Part shown: piece by piece, positions 26,171 through 35,227 of the stretch | Position numbering within the stretch: the first letter of the stretch is position 1 | How the letters are laid out: every line of letters starts with the position of its first letter | From: Actinospineispora acaciae DSM 45401 | Lineage (GTDB): Bacteria > Actinomycetota > Actinomycetes > Mycobacteriales > Pseudonocardiaceae | Direction: 5' to 3' | Assembly: GCF_000620785.1 (NCBI RefSeq) | Contig: NZ_JIAI01000014.1 | Location: 124,001-188,000, forward strand | DNA length: 64,000 nt | Translations under genes and position numbers: made by a program | The notes under the pieces: generated by a model | Seen by the model: the letters and a program-made list of their open reading frames with translations, nothing else | What the model was told of the DNA's origin: nothing | Database searches by the model: none

Positions 26171-27055
26171 CTATGGCCGCGCGTAGTGCTCCCGGGACAT
26201 CGCGACGAAACGATCCGCCGCCGGCGAGAGCGGCCCGGACCGCCACACCAGCCGCCCCCGGTACCGCAACACAGGATCCGTCGCCCGCACCACCGCGCCC
26301 TTGCTCGCCGCCTCCTCCGCCATCGACGGCGGCAACAACGTGGCACCGGCCCCCGCCAGCACCAACGGGACGATCATCGCCCGATGCGCCGTCTCCACCG
26401 CCACCGTCAGCTCGAACCCCAGCCCGGAGGCCGCATCGGCGAGGATGTCCCGGATCCCGGTGCCCGCCGCGGTGGCCACCAGCCGCATCCCCGCCAGCTC
26501 ACCCAGCCCTATCGGTCCGCCGCCGGACGCGGTGACCCCCGGAGGCAGCACCAACAGCAGCTCCTGCTCGGTGAGGTCCACGCCCTCCAGCCCGTCCGTG
26601 GCCAGCGCGGCGTTGACCAGCCCGAGCTCACACTGTCCCGTCCGCACCAGGTGATCGACCTCCACCCCGCGCTCCGGATCGGTCACCCGCACCGCCACCC
26701 TCGGATGCTCCCCCAGAAACCGTCCGAGCATCCGCGCCAACGGATCCACCGCGAGCGTCGTCTGCGCCACGATGTCCAACCGCCCGCCCGACAACCCGAG
26801 CACTTCGCGCACCGACGCCGCCGCCGTGGCCAGATCCCTGACCACCTGCCGCGCCGGCCCCACCAGCGCCTCCCCCGCCGGCGTGAGCACGGCCCCGTGC
26901 GGCAGCCGGTGGAACAGCAGCCCGCCCACCTCCGCCTCCAACGCCGCGATCGCGTGCGACAACGACGGCTGCGCCACCCGCAACGCCCGCGCCGCGTTGG
27001 TGAACCCCCCGTGCTCCACCAGCGCGAGGAAGTACTCCAGCTGCCGCCGCTCCAT
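26171..27055 (-). CDS. LysR-family regulator
   Basis: A 294-residue LysR-type regulator: N-terminal winged HTH (RRQLEYFLALVEHGGFTNAARALRVAQPSLSHAIAALE) and a periplasmic-binding-like effector domain starting at GRLDIVAQTTLAVDPLARML. It lies directly upstream of, and on the same strand as, the PHP-domain/MFS genes, separated by about 147 bp. It is therefore the likely activator of that catabolic-looking unit, though LysR regulators are more often divergent from their targets. Confidence 0.9.
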   Translation of the reverse strand: MERRQLEYFLALVEHGGFTNAARALRVAQPSLSHAIAALEAEVGGLLFHRLPHGAVLTPAGEALVGPARQVVRDLATAAASVREVLGLSGGRLDIVAQTTLAVDPLARMLGRFLGEHPRVAVRVTDPERGVEVDHLVRTGQCELGLVNAALATDGLEGVDLTEQELLLVLPPGVTASGGGPIGLGELAGMRLVATAAGTGIRDILADAASGLGFELTVAVETAHRAMIVPLVLAGAGATLLPPSMAEEAASKGAVVRATDPVLRYRGRLVWRSGPLSPAADRFVAMSREHYARP

Positions 27056-27326
27056 CGGGCGAGCCTAGGAACGCCCGCAACCCGCGACCGCGATCTCACG
27101 ACGTTTAGAGGCTGCACGAATGGGGGATGTAAAGGGCGTATGAGTCGCGGATTTCGGCGCCATGACGCGCCGTGATCCCCGTCACCGGCAGCGTCAGGAA
27201 CCCGCCAAGGAACCGGCCCGTTCCGCGCGGAATCCGCTGACCTTCCCCCGCCGGTACGCGCGGCGGGGCATACCGGTGTGGACGCCGGCCAACCGGCCGG
27301 TGGGCGACCCGGCCTACGGAGGATCT

Positions 27327-28673
27327 GTGACTCTGGGCGATCTCGTCCCGTCCCTGCGTACCTCGTTGAAAGCGAAGCTCGAACCCGGCCTGTGGCCGGC
27401 CGGAGCGCGCGCCGGCTGCGACGGTGAGGTCACCGTCGGCGGAGTGCCGTTATCCGAGCTCGCGGCCCAGCACGGCACCCCGAGCTACGTGCTGGACGTC
27501 CACGAAGTGCGGCGGCGCTGCCGGGAGTACCGGCGGCTGCTGCCCGGCGTGGAGGTCGCGTACGCGGGCAAGGCGTTCCTGTGTACGGCGATGGCCCGGC
27601 TGGTGGCCGAGGAGGGGCTGTCGCTGGACGTGTGCTCGGCCGGGGAGATCGCGGTGGCCGAGGCCGCGGGCTTTCCCGCCGAGCGGATGCTGCTGCACGG
27701 CAACGTGAAGACCGCCGAGGACGTCAAGGCCGCGCTCGGCGCCGGGGTGGGGCGGATCGTGCTGGACTCGGTCGACGAGATCGGCCAGCTCGCCACGCTG
27801 GTCAGGGACCGGCAGGACGTGCTGATCAGGGTCGCGCCGGAGGTGGATCCCGGGACGCATCGGGCGGTCACCACGGGTACGGCGGACCAGAAGTTCGGGT
27901 TCGGGCTGGCGGACGGCACGGCGGCGAACGCGGTCGCGCGGGTGTTGGAGCGCCCGGAGCTGCGGCTGGTCGGGCTGCACTGCCACCTGGGCTCGCAGGT
28001 CGGCTCGGTGTGCGGGTACGAGCGGGCGGTGGACCGGATGGTGGGCCTGCTGGCCCGGTTGTCCCGCCAGCATGGGGTGACGTTCGAGCAGCTCAACATC
28101 GGCGGCGGGCACGGCATCCGGTACACCGAGGACGACCGGGAGCTGCGGTTGGGCAGCTTCGCCGGGCGGATCCCGGGCGCGGTGAGGGCGGCCTGCGCGC
28201 GGCACGGGGTTTCCGAGCCGCGGCTGACCGTCGAGCCCGGCCGGGCCATCGTGGGGCCGGCGGCGGTGGCGCTGTACCGGGTGGCGGCGGTCAAGCGGCG
28301 CCCGGGCGGGCGCACGTTCGTGGCGGTGGACGGCGGCATGAGCGACAACCCCCGGCCGGCGTTGTACGGCGCGCGCTATGCGGTGCGGCTGCTGGGGAGA
28401 CCGCTGCGGGCGCCGGACCGGCCGGTCACGGTGGTCGGGCGGCACTGCGAGGCCGGCGACGTGCTGGCCACCGACGTCGGGCTGCCCGAGGACGTGCACG
28501 CGGGCGACCTGCTCGCGGTACCGGTGGCCGGCGCCTACCAGCTCTCGATGGCGTCGAACTACAACATGGTGGGCCGTCCGCCGGTGGTCGCGGTCGCCGA
28601 CGGGGAGAGCCGGCTGGTGGTGCGCAGGGAGAGCGAGGCCGACCTGCTGCGCCGCGAGGTCGGCACGGGCTGA
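27327..28673 (+). CDS. lysA: diaminopimelate decarboxylase-like PLP enzyme
   Basis: About 448 residues of the fold-type III PLP decarboxylase family. The PLP lysine is in VEVAYAGKAFLCTAMARL; HCHLGSQVG, LNIGGGHGIRYT and the phosphate/dimer-site EPGRAIVGPA follow; the C-terminal catalytic Cys is in GRHCEAGDVL. It should convert meso-diaminopimelate to lysine. GTG 27327 follows GGAGG at 27318-27322; an in-frame GTG-like start further upstream would add about 55 basic, low-complexity residues. It stands alone, not beside thrA or argS as the housekeeping lysA often does, so it may be a second copy. Confidence 0.8.
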   Translation: MTLGDLVPSLRTSLKAKLEPGLWPAGARAGCDGEVTVGGVPLSELAAQHGTPSYVLDVHEVRRRCREYRRLLPGVEVAYAGKAFLCTAMARLVAEEGLSLDVCSAGEIAVAEAAGFPAERMLLHGNVKTAEDVKAALGAGVGRIVLDSVDEIGQLATLVRDRQDVLIRVAPEVDPGTHRAVTTGTADQKFGFGLADGTAANAVARVLERPELRLVGLHCHLGSQVGSVCGYERAVDRMVGLLARLSRQHGVTFEQLNIGGGHGIRYTEDDRELRLGSFAGRIPGAVRAACARHGVSEPRLTVEPGRAIVGPAAVALYRVAAVKRRPGGRTFVAVDGGMSDNPRPALYGARYAVRLLGRPLRAPDRPVTVVGRHCEAGDVLATDVGLPEDVHAGDLLAVPVAGAYQLSMASNYNMVGRPPVVAVADGESRLVVRRESEADLLRREVGTG

Positions 28674-28729
28674 GCCGAGGTCAGGGGTGACCAGGGCGTG
28701 ACGTATCCTGGACAAGCTGCCTCGGCGAG

Positions 28730-28748
28730 GGTGAACGTCTGGTTCACC
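28730..28748 (+). promoter_or_regulatory. hairpin in the rplY leader
   Basis: Perfect inverted repeat GGTGAAC-GTCTG-GTTCACC about 110 bp upstream of the rplY start, in the only substantial gap (183 bp) before the gene. It could be a leader structure; no SD-sequestering complement was seen. Confidence 0.35.
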
Positions 28749-28856
28749 GTGATCGACGTGGATGGCGGATCTGGCCCGGCTTGATCCGACGCGCGTCCTT
28801 GCCGCGGCCCGCCAACGAAGACCCCTGAAGTTTGCTAGTCCGAGGAGTGCACTGCC

Positions 28857-29480
28857 GTGGCCGAGGTCCGTATCAACGCCGAACCCCGCACCGAGTTCGG
28901 GAAGGGCGCGGCACGACGTGTGCGACGCGCCGGACAGATCCCGGCGGTGCTCTACGGCCGGGGCAGCGAGCCGGTGCACCTCGCGCTGCCGGCGCTCGAC
29001 TTCGCCCGCGCGCTGCGGGAGAACGGGCGCAACGCGGTGCTCACCCTGGCGCTGAGCGGCGGGCCGCAGCTGGCGCTGCCCAAGACGGTGGTGACGCACC
29101 CGATCCGCAACTACATCGAGCACGTCGACCTGCTGGTGATCAAGCGGGGCGAGAAGGTGGTCGTCGAGGTGCCGGTGCACGTCGTCGGCGATGCCCTGCC
29201 CGGCACCCTGGTCCGCCAGGAGCTGGACCGGCTCGAGGTCGAGGCCGACGTGTCCAGCATCCCGGAGGCGTTCGAGGTCTCCGTCGAGAACATCGAGGCC
29301 GGTACGCAGATCCTGGCCAACCAGGTCACCCTGCCGGCCGGCGTCGAGCTGCGCACCGACCCGGAGCACCTGGTGGTCCACGTGGTCGTCTCGCCGACCG
29401 CCGAGGCCATGGGCGAGGGCGAAGAGGCCGCCGAGGAGGGCGAGGAGGCCCCGGCCGCCGCCGCGTCCGAGGAGAGCTGA
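28857..29480 (+). CDS. rplY: 50S ribosomal protein L25/general stress protein Ctc
   Basis: A 207-residue long-form L25 (Ctc): the 5S rRNA-binding N-domain ([24 protein letters not shown], then [22 protein letters not shown]) and the beta-rich C-domain, ending in an acidic Glu/Ala tail. GTG start with GAGGAG 9 bases upstream. It binds 5S rRNA at the ribosomal central protuberance and is often stress-induced. It is followed 10 bp later by pth, the conserved actinobacterial order. Confidence 0.95.
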   Translation: MAEVRINAEPRTEFGKGAARRVRRAGQIPAVLYGRGSEPVHLALPALDFARALRENGRNAVLTLALSGGPQLALPKTVVTHPIRNYIEHVDLLVIKRGEKVVVEVPVHVVGDALPGTLVRQELDRLEVEADVSSIPEAFEVSVENIEAGTQILANQVTLPAGVELRTDPEHLVVHVVVSPTAEAMGEGEEAAEEGEEAPAAAASEES

Positions 29481-29490
29481 CGGACCGGGC

Positions 29491-30084
29491 ATGAGCAGCG
29501 CGCCCCACCTGGTGATCGGGCTGGGCAACCCGGGGCCGAAGTACGCCGCCACCCGGCACAATGTCGGGTTCGCCGTGGTGGAGCTGCTGGCCGAGCGGGC
29601 CGGCGAGCGGTTCCGGCCCCATCGCGGGGTCGCCGACGTGGCGGAGGGACGGCTGGACGGAGCCCACGACGGAGCCCGCGTGGTGCTGGCCAAGCCGCGC
29701 TCGTACATGAACCTCTCCGGCGGCCCGGTGGCCGGCGTGCTGCGCTACTACCGGGTCGCGCCGACGGACATGGTCGTGGTGCACGACGAGCTGGACCTGC
29801 CGTTCGGCACCGTGCGGCTCAAGCGCGGCGGCGGCGAGGGCGGGCACAACGGGCTGCGCTCGATCAGCCAGTCCGTGGGGACCAAGGACTACCTGCGCGT
29901 GCGGTTCGGGATCGGGCGGCCACCGGGGCGGATGGACCCCGCCGACTACGTGCTGCGCCCGTTCGCCGCCGCCGAGCGGACCGAGCTGGCGCTGGCCGTG
30001 GACCTGGCGGCGGACGCGGCGCTGGCGCTGCTCACCGACGGGCTGGAGGCGGCGCAGAACCGCTTTCACGCGCTCAGCTCCTGA
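29491..30084 (+). CDS. pth: peptidyl-tRNA hydrolase
   Basis: A 197-residue Pth, which recycles peptidyl-tRNAs. Catalytic His and Asn are in [17 protein letters not shown]; further family blocks are [25 protein letters not shown] and [13 protein letters not shown]. Full length. It starts 10 bp after rplY and is followed 2 bp later by the PdxH-like gene, so all three are co-transcribed. Confidence 0.97.
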   Translation: MSSAPHLVIGLGNPGPKYAATRHNVGFAVVELLAERAGERFRPHRGVADVAEGRLDGAHDGARVVLAKPRSYMNLSGGPVAGVLRYYRVAPTDMVVVHDELDLPFGTVRLKRGGGEGGHNGLRSISQSVGTKDYLRVRFGIGRPPGRMDPADYVLRPFAAAERTELALAVDLAADAALALLTDGLEAAQNRFHALSS

Positions 30085-30086
30085 TC

Positions 30087-30734
30087 ATGAGCGGCTGGCC
30101 CTCGTTCCCGGACGAGCTGCCCGCGTTCGATCCCGATGACGCGCCGGACGACCCGCACGAGCTGTTCCTGAGCTGGCTCACCGACGCCGGCGAGCACCTG
30201 CTGGCGCCGCACGCACCGGTGCTCTCCACGGTGGACGCGGACGGCGCCCCGGACGCGCGCGTGGTGGTGCTGCGCGACGTGGTGGCGGCCGGGTTCCGGT
30301 TCGCCACCGGCGCGGACAGCCCGAAGGGCGTGCAGCTCGCCGGCGAGCCCCGGGCCGCGTTGACGTTCTTCTGGCCGGGGCGCGGGCGGCAGGTCCGGGT
30401 GCGGGGGTCGGTGGCGCCGTGTTCGGCCGAGGCGTCCGCCGTCGACTTCCGGGAGCGCTCGCCGGCCTCACGCGCCGAGGTGCTGGTCGGCCACCAGTCC
30501 GAGCCACTGGCCGACCGCGCCCAACTGACCGACCGCGCCCAACTGACCGCCGCCGCCCACGCCGCCGCCGGCCGGGTACGTGAGGACCCCGAGCGGGTGC
30601 CGCCGGCCTGGACCCGCTACGAGCTCACGCCGCACACCATCGAGTTCTGGCAGGCCAGCCACGACCGCCGGCACGCCCGCCTCCGCTACCGCCGCGACGG
30701 CGACGACTGGGTGCGCGAGCTGCTCTGGCCCTAG
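30087..30734 (+). CDS. pyridoxamine 5'-phosphate oxidase family protein
   Basis: A 215-residue PNPOx-like flavin-binding split-barrel protein. The FMN-site motifs are VSTVDADGAPDARVVVLRDV-like at residues 45-64 and GRGRQVRVRGSV, with a C-terminal EFWQASHDRRHARLRY matching PdxH ends (RIEFWQ...RLHDR). Some canonical residues vary, so it may be a general flavin oxidase rather than true PdxH. A six-residue direct duplication (ADRAQLT-DRAQLT) lies at about residues 141-154. Last gene of the rplY-pth transcript; its stop abuts the stop of the convergent ATPase gene. Confidence 0.8.
   Translation: MSGWPSFPDELPAFDPDDAPDDPHELFLSWLTDAGEHLLAPHAPVLSTVDADGAPDARVVVLRDVVAAGFRFATGADSPKGVQLAGEPRAALTFFWPGRGRQVRVRGSVAPCSAEASAVDFRERSPASRAEVLVGHQSEPLADRAQLTDRAQLTAAAHAAAGRVREDPERVPPAWTRYELTPHTIEFWQASHDRRHARLRYRRDGDDWVRELLWP
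30513..30549 (+). repeat. two in-tandem 18-bp units inside the PdxH-like gene
   Basis: The 18-base unit GACCGCGCCCAACTGACC occurs twice in direct tandem, adding six residues (DRAQLT) without changing the frame. It looks like a recent slippage duplication. Confidence 0.85.
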
Positions 30735-31184
30735 TCAGGGTCGTTGCTTGCGGTGGCGGGGCAGCCGGCGGCGCAGCAACACCCGGGTGCCCCGGCCGTC
30801 GTAGTGGATCAGCACCGAGTCGGTGATGCTGCGCATGACCTGCATGCCCCGGCCGCGGTACGAGGTGGCATCCGACGGCGGCTTCCACCGGCCGTGGTCG
30901 ACCACCTCGATGTACAGCACGTGCGGCTCGGTCCACAGCAGCAGCTCCACGGTGCCGTGCTCGTCCGGATCGTAGGCGTGCTCGACGGCGTTGGCGGTGG
31001 CCTCGTCCACCGCGAGCACGAGGTCGTCCTTCTCGTCGTCGTCGAGCCTGAACGTCGCCAGCCATGCGTAGACCTCGCGCCGGATTCCGGACAGCTCCGA
31101 CGCGGCGGCGGGCCAGGCCCGGTGGACGAACTCCACCGGGCCGGTTCGGATCTCGATCTGCGGTTCGGTCTGCAGGGAACTCAT
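30735..31184 (-). CDS. anti-sigma factor-type ATP-binding protein (HATPase_c)
   Basis: A 149-residue RsbW/SpoIIAB-like GHKL ATPase, the second in the window. The N box is LAVDEATANAVEHAYDPDE, the G1 box is VVDHGRWKPP and the G2 box is RGRGMQVMR. It has no membrane segment. No sigma factor or STAS gene is adjacent. It is convergent with the rplY operon, the stop codons abutting. Confidence 0.88.
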   Translation of the reverse strand: MSSLQTEPQIEIRTGPVEFVHRAWPAAASELSGIRREVYAWLATFRLDDDEKDDLVLAVDEATANAVEHAYDPDEHGTVELLLWTEPHVLYIEVVDHGRWKPPSDATSYRGRGMQVMRSITDSVLIHYDGRGTRVLLRRRLPRHRKQRP

Positions 31185-31286
31185 ATGCTGGCCCCGGCGA
31201 TATGCAACGGTGTCGGTTAGAGGGAGCTTGATGCTCCACCTGTACCCGCACCCGCACCGGCCAAACCCCCGAACCCGAGCGGCCGG

Positions 31287-31763
31287 TCAGCCGACCGACA
31301 CGTGCGGCCGCTCCGGTAGCCGGGGACGGCTCGGCGCGCCCAGCCGGTTGAAGCAGTTGATCAGCATGATCATCCAGCCGACGGCAACGTACTGCGCCTC
31401 GGTGAACGCCGTCATCGCCCGCTGGTAGACCTCGTCCGGCACGTCCTGGGTCTGGGACAGCCGGGTGATCACCTCGGTCAGCTCGATCGCGGACCGCTCC
31501 TGCTCGGTGAACAGCTCGGTCTCCCGCCAGGCGTCCAGCATGAAGATCCGGTGCGGGTTCTCGCCGAGCTGGACCGCGTCGGCGGTGTGCATGTCCAGGC
31601 AGGCCGCGCACCCGTTGACCTGCGACGCCCGGATCTTGATCAGTTCGAGCAGCAGCGGGTCCAGGCCGGCGTCCGCGCCCGCCCGGGTGATCTCGCCGGC
31701 CAGCGCCAGCAGCGCCTTGAACGACTTCGAATGCCCCGGTGTGAGTTGAACTCTCTGTGTCAT
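31287..31763 (-). CDS. carboxymuconolactone decarboxylase/AhpD-like protein
   Basis: A 158-residue protein from ATG 31763 (MTQRVQL). It has the alkylhydroperoxidase D core: LIKIRASQVNGCAACLDMHTADAV, with the redox CxxC pair (CAAC) and the conserved downstream His. LTEVITRLSQTQDVPDEVYQRA completes the family pattern. Proteins of this type act as thiol-dependent peroxidases or have unknown functions; the CxxC suggests redox activity. It is alone on this strand between the ATPase and ligase genes. Confidence 0.88.
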   Translation of the reverse strand: MTQRVQLTPGHSKSFKALLALAGEITRAGADAGLDPLLLELIKIRASQVNGCAACLDMHTADAVQLGENPHRIFMLDAWRETELFTEQERSAIELTEVITRLSQTQDVPDEVYQRAMTAFTEAQYVAVGWMIMLINCFNRLGAPSRPRLPERPHVSVG

Positions 31764-31835
31764 GCCACCGACGCTAGCCCGCACCTGTCCACGCCCGGGG
31801 TCCAGTTGAACCCCGCTTGCGTGGACCAGTTGCAG

Positions 31836-31878
31836 CCGTGAGTGGTTAGCGTTGCTCTGACAACGCTAACCACTCACG
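31836..31878. repeat. dispersed hairpin family, copy 3
   Basis: Perfect 18-bp arms (31837-31854 and 31861-31878) built on CGTGAGTGGTTAGCGTTG, with a short CTCTGA loop. The right arm holds the stop codon of the acyl-AMP ligase gene (last codons for LVSG). Same consensus as copies 1, 2 and 4, with the loop shortened. Confidence 0.92.
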
Positions 31879-33551
31879 AGGTCCTTGGTCGCGGCGCGGC
31901 GGAGCTTGCCGGAGGGGGTCTTGGGCAGCGAGCCGGGCGGGAGGACGACCACGCGGGCGGGGCGTACGCCCACGGAGGAGACCACGCGCGAGGTGACCTC
32001 CTTGCGGATCAGCTCGGCGGCCTCGTCGTCGGCGGCCCGGCGCGACTCCACCGCGACCACGAACGACTCCCGCCGCGACGCGCCGACCCCGCTGCCGGCG
32101 TCCAGCCGAACGGCCACCGCGTTGCCGGCGCGCACCCCGTCCACCTCGGCGGCGGCGCGCTCGATGTCGGTCGGGAAGATGTTGCGGCCGCCCATGATGA
32201 TCACGTCCTTGAGCCGGCCGCAGACCACCACCGTGCCGTCGGTCAGGTAGCCCTGGTCGCCGGTGTCCAGCCAGCCGTCCGCGTCCTGGGTGGCCTCCGG
32301 GCCGTGCACGGTCAGGTAGCCGGGCGTGACGGCCTCGCCGCGCAGGTGGATGGCGCCCACCTCGCGGTCGCCGAGGATCCGCCCGGAGTCGTCCACCACC
32401 CGCGCCTCCAGGCCGGGCAGCGGCGGCCCGAGCAGCGGGAACCTCCGGACGGCTGCCTCGTGCCCGGACTCGGCGGGCACCGCGCGCCGGTGCGCCTCCA
32501 GCTCGTCGGCGTCGATGACGTCCACCTCGAGGCCGGTGTCGATCTTCGCGAAGGACACCCCGAGCACCGTCTCGGCCATCCCGTACGCGGCCACCACGCA
32601 CTCCGGCCGCAACCCGAACCGCGCGCCGGCCCCGGTGAACGACGCGACCGCGTCCGGGTCGATCGGCTCGGCGCCGTTGAGCGCGAACCGCATGCTGGAC
32701 AGGTCCAGCGAGCCGGCCTCGGCCCGCGCGAGCTGGCGTCCGAGCACCGCGTAGGCGAAGTTCGGCGCGGCGGTCACGGTGCCGCCGTACCGGCTGATCA
32801 GGTCCGCCCACAGCAGCGGCCTTGCGAGAAAGTCCGCCGGCGTGACCGTGACCAGCTCCAGCCCGACGGTCATCGGCACGGTCAGGAACCCGACCATGCC
32901 CATGTCGTGGAACAGCGGCAGCCAGGACACCATGATGTCCCGGTCCACCTTCAGCTCGGACGCGGTGACCATCGCCCGCAGGTTGGCGTACAGGTTGCGG
33001 TGGGTGATCCGGACCGCCTTGGGCTCGGCGGTGGAGCCGCTGGTCAGCTGCAGCAGCGCGGTGTCGTCCTCGTCGTGCGGGACGTCCGGCAGCGGCGGGT
33101 CGTCCCCTTCGAACGAAGCGCCCAGCGAGCCGATCGGGCGGAACGCGATGCCGCGCTGGGTGAGCACGTCGGCCAGCGGGTCGAACGGCGGCCCGAGCAG
33201 CACCAGGCCAGCGCCGATCATGTCCAGCACCCGGACGGTGTCCTCGGCCCAGGCCGCCAGGTCGGTGCGCGGGGTGGGCTGGTGCAGCATGGTGACGCTG
33301 CCGCCGGCCAGCCAGACGCCCTGCGCGGCGGGCGCGATCATCGCTGGCTCGCCGGCCAGCACGGCGACCGAGGTGCCCGGCCTCACCCCACCGCCGGCCC
33401 CGGCTCCGGAGCCCAGGTCGGCGGCGATGCGGCGGGCGGTGGCGTGCACCTGCGCCCAGGTTCGGCGGACGGGTTCACGCGGCTCGCCGGTGGTCATGCC
33501 CCGGGTCGATTCGGCGGCGCTGGCGACGAGCAGGTCGAGGAAATGACTCAC
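31866..33551 (-). CDS. fatty acyl-AMP ligase/acyl-CoA synthetase (Pks16-like)
   Basis: A 561-residue ANL-superfamily adenylating enzyme. The P-loop is LLQLTSGSTAEPKAVRITHRN; the later core shows DGWLDTGDQGYLTDGTVVVCGRLKD, with the IMGGRNIFPTDIE hinge and C-terminal catalytic-lysine region LPKTPSGKLRRAAT. It resembles long-chain fatty acyl-AMP ligases. In Mycobacterium the misnamed Pks16 (Rv1013) sits next to ispE and pth, so this is probably its positional equivalent. It activates an acyl chain with ATP; the carrier is not visible here. Confidence 0.88.
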   Translation of the reverse strand: MSHFLDLLVASAAESTRGMTTGEPREPVRRTWAQVHATARRIAADLGSGAGAGGGVRPGTSVAVLAGEPAMIAPAAQGVWLAGGSVTMLHQPTPRTDLAAWAEDTVRVLDMIGAGLVLLGPPFDPLADVLTQRGIAFRPIGSLGASFEGDDPPLPDVPHDEDDTALLQLTSGSTAEPKAVRITHRNLYANLRAMVTASELKVDRDIMVSWLPLFHDMGMVGFLTVPMTVGLELVTVTPADFLARPLLWADLISRYGGTVTAAPNFAYAVLGRQLARAEAGSLDLSSMRFALNGAEPIDPDAVASFTGAGARFGLRPECVVAAYGMAETVLGVSFAKIDTGLEVDVIDADELEAHRRAVPAESGHEAAVRRFPLLGPPLPGLEARVVDDSGRILGDREVGAIHLRGEAVTPGYLTVHGPEATQDADGWLDTGDQGYLTDGTVVVCGRLKDVIIMGGRNIFPTDIERAAAEVDGVRAGNAVAVRLDAGSGVGASRRESFVVAVESRRAADDEAAELIRKEVTSRVVSSVGVRPARVVVLPPGSLPKTPSGKLRRAATKDLVSG

Positions 33552-33586
33552 GACCGGAAGCCTACGGGCGAGTAGCCTCTGACGGC

Positions 33587-34957
33587 GTGTCCGACCTGCA
33601 TCCGGCCGCGAGCCCGGCCATCGAAACAGCCGTCCAGAACGTCCTGTCCGAGGCCCGCGCCGACCTGGAGGCGCTGGTCCGGATCCCGAGCATCTGGGCC
33701 GATCCCGCCCACCGGGACGACACCCACCGCAGCGCGGCCGCCGTGGCCGAACTGGCCCGCGCCGAAGGCGCCGATGCTGTCGAGGTCGTGTCCGCCGGGG
33801 AGGGCGCGCCCGCCGTGATCGCCCGCTGGCCCGCCCCGCCCGGCGCCCCGACCGTGCTCCTGTACGCCCACCACGACGTGCAGCCCACCGGCGGCGACGA
33901 GAAGTGGACCAGCCCGCCGTTCCAGCCGACCGAACGCGACGGCCGGTTGTACGGGCGCGGCGCCGCCGACGACAAGGCCGGCGTGATGACCCACCTGTCG
34001 GTGCTGCGCGCGTTCCGCTCGCTGGAAGGCGGACTGCCGGTCGGGGTGACGCTGTTCATCGAGGGCGAGGAGGAGTCCGGCTCGCCGACGCTGCCCGCGC
34101 TGCTGGCCGAGCACCGCGAGAAGCTGGCCGCCGACGTGATCGTCATCGCCGACTCGTCCAACCCGGCCACCGACGTCCCGGCGCTGACCACCAGCCTGCG
34201 CGGCCTGGTCGACTGCACCGTCGAGGTCAGCATGCTGGAACGGCCGGCGCACTCCGGGGTGTACGGCGGCGCGCTGGGCGACGCGCTGACCGCGCTGTGC
34301 CGGCTGCTGGCCACCCTGCACGACGACAAGGGCCGCGTCGCCATCCCCGGCCTGGTGCACAACGACTCCAGCGCGCCGGACCTGGACGAGGCCACCTTCC
34401 GCTCGGACGCCGGCGTCCTGGACGGCGTGGAGCTGATCGGCACCGGCACGCTGCCCGAGCGGCTCTGGCAGCAGCCCGCGGCGTCCGTGCTCGGTATCGA
34501 CGCGCCCAAGGTCTCCGAGGTGGCGAACGTGCTGCTGCCGTCGGCACGGGCGGTGGTCAGCCTGCGGCTCGCGCCCGGCCAGGACCCGCTGGACGCCCAG
34601 CGCGCGCTGCACGAGCACCTGCAGACCCATGCGCCGTGGGGCGCCACCGTGACGGTCACGCCCGGGATGGTCGGCGCGCCGTTCGCGCTGGACCCGGTCG
34701 GCGCGGTGTACGACACGGCCCGGCGCACGTTCGCGGCCGCCTACGGCAACGAGACGGTCGAGGTCGGCATCGGCGGGTCGATCCCGTTCATCGCCGAGTT
34801 CGCCCGCACCTTCCCCGGCGCGGCCGTCCTGGTCACCGGCGTTGGCGATCCGGCCAGCCGCTGGCACGGCATCGACGAGAGCCTGCACCTGGACATGTTC
34901 CGCCGCGCCGTGCTGGCCGAGGCGCTGCTGCTCACCGAGCTGGGTGGTCGCTCGTAG
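33587..34957 (+). CDS. M20-family metallopeptidase (dipeptidase)
   Basis: A 456-residue M20 peptidase with both zinc-site segments: LLYAHHDVQPTGG (His ligand), RLYGRGAADDKAG (bridging Asp), FIEGEEESGSPT (catalytic Glu and ligand Glu), and GIDESLHLDMF (C-terminal His). The dimerisation domain interrupts the catalytic domain as usual. Cytoplasmic, no signal. It should cleave dipeptides or N-acyl amino acids. It is divergent from the acyl-AMP ligase gene by 35 bp. Confidence 0.92.
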   Translation: MSDLHPAASPAIETAVQNVLSEARADLEALVRIPSIWADPAHRDDTHRSAAAVAELARAEGADAVEVVSAGEGAPAVIARWPAPPGAPTVLLYAHHDVQPTGGDEKWTSPPFQPTERDGRLYGRGAADDKAGVMTHLSVLRAFRSLEGGLPVGVTLFIEGEEESGSPTLPALLAEHREKLAADVIVIADSSNPATDVPALTTSLRGLVDCTVEVSMLERPAHSGVYGGALGDALTALCRLLATLHDDKGRVAIPGLVHNDSSAPDLDEATFRSDAGVLDGVELIGTGTLPERLWQQPAASVLGIDAPKVSEVANVLLPSARAVVSLRLAPGQDPLDAQRALHEHLQTHAPWGATVTVTPGMVGAPFALDPVGAVYDTARRTFAAAYGNETVEVGIGGSIPFIAEFARTFPGAAVLVTGVGDPASRWHGIDESLHLDMFRRAVLAEALLLTELGGRS

Positions 34958-34968
34958 TACGCGCGCCC

Positions 34969-35211
34969 TCACATCCGGGATCGCAGCACGTCGACCTCGC
35001 AACCCGGCGCGAACGCGTCGAAGCCGTGCTCGACCAGCCAGCGAACCCCCAGCAGGCTTCGCGGCGACCACCACGCGCGGATCACGTAGATGTCGACATC
35101 GGTGCCGTAGCCGGCGAGGACGTCGTCGAGGTGCTTGTCGTGTCCGAGCGTGAACGTGGCGACCAGTATCGAGCACCGACCGGCGCGGGCGTCGACACCG
35201 CGACGGGTCAT
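34969..35211 (-). CDS. small protein of unknown function
   Basis: An 80-residue open frame (ATG 35211) with strongly G/C third positions, supporting real coding. The sequence reads MTRRGVDARAGRC, then LVATFTLGHDKHLDDVLAGY, and ends HGFDAFAPGCEVDVLRSRM. I do not recognise a family. It converges tail-to-tail with the M20 gene and faces an unknown plus-strand gene head-to-head; their best ATG codons share the tetranucleotide CATG. Confidence 0.5.
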   Translation of the reverse strand: MTRRGVDARAGRCSILVATFTLGHDKHLDDVLAGYGTDVDIYVIRAWWSPRSLLGVRWLVEHGFDAFAPGCEVDVLRSRM

Positions 35212-35227
35212 GTTGTTGGCTGGGGCG

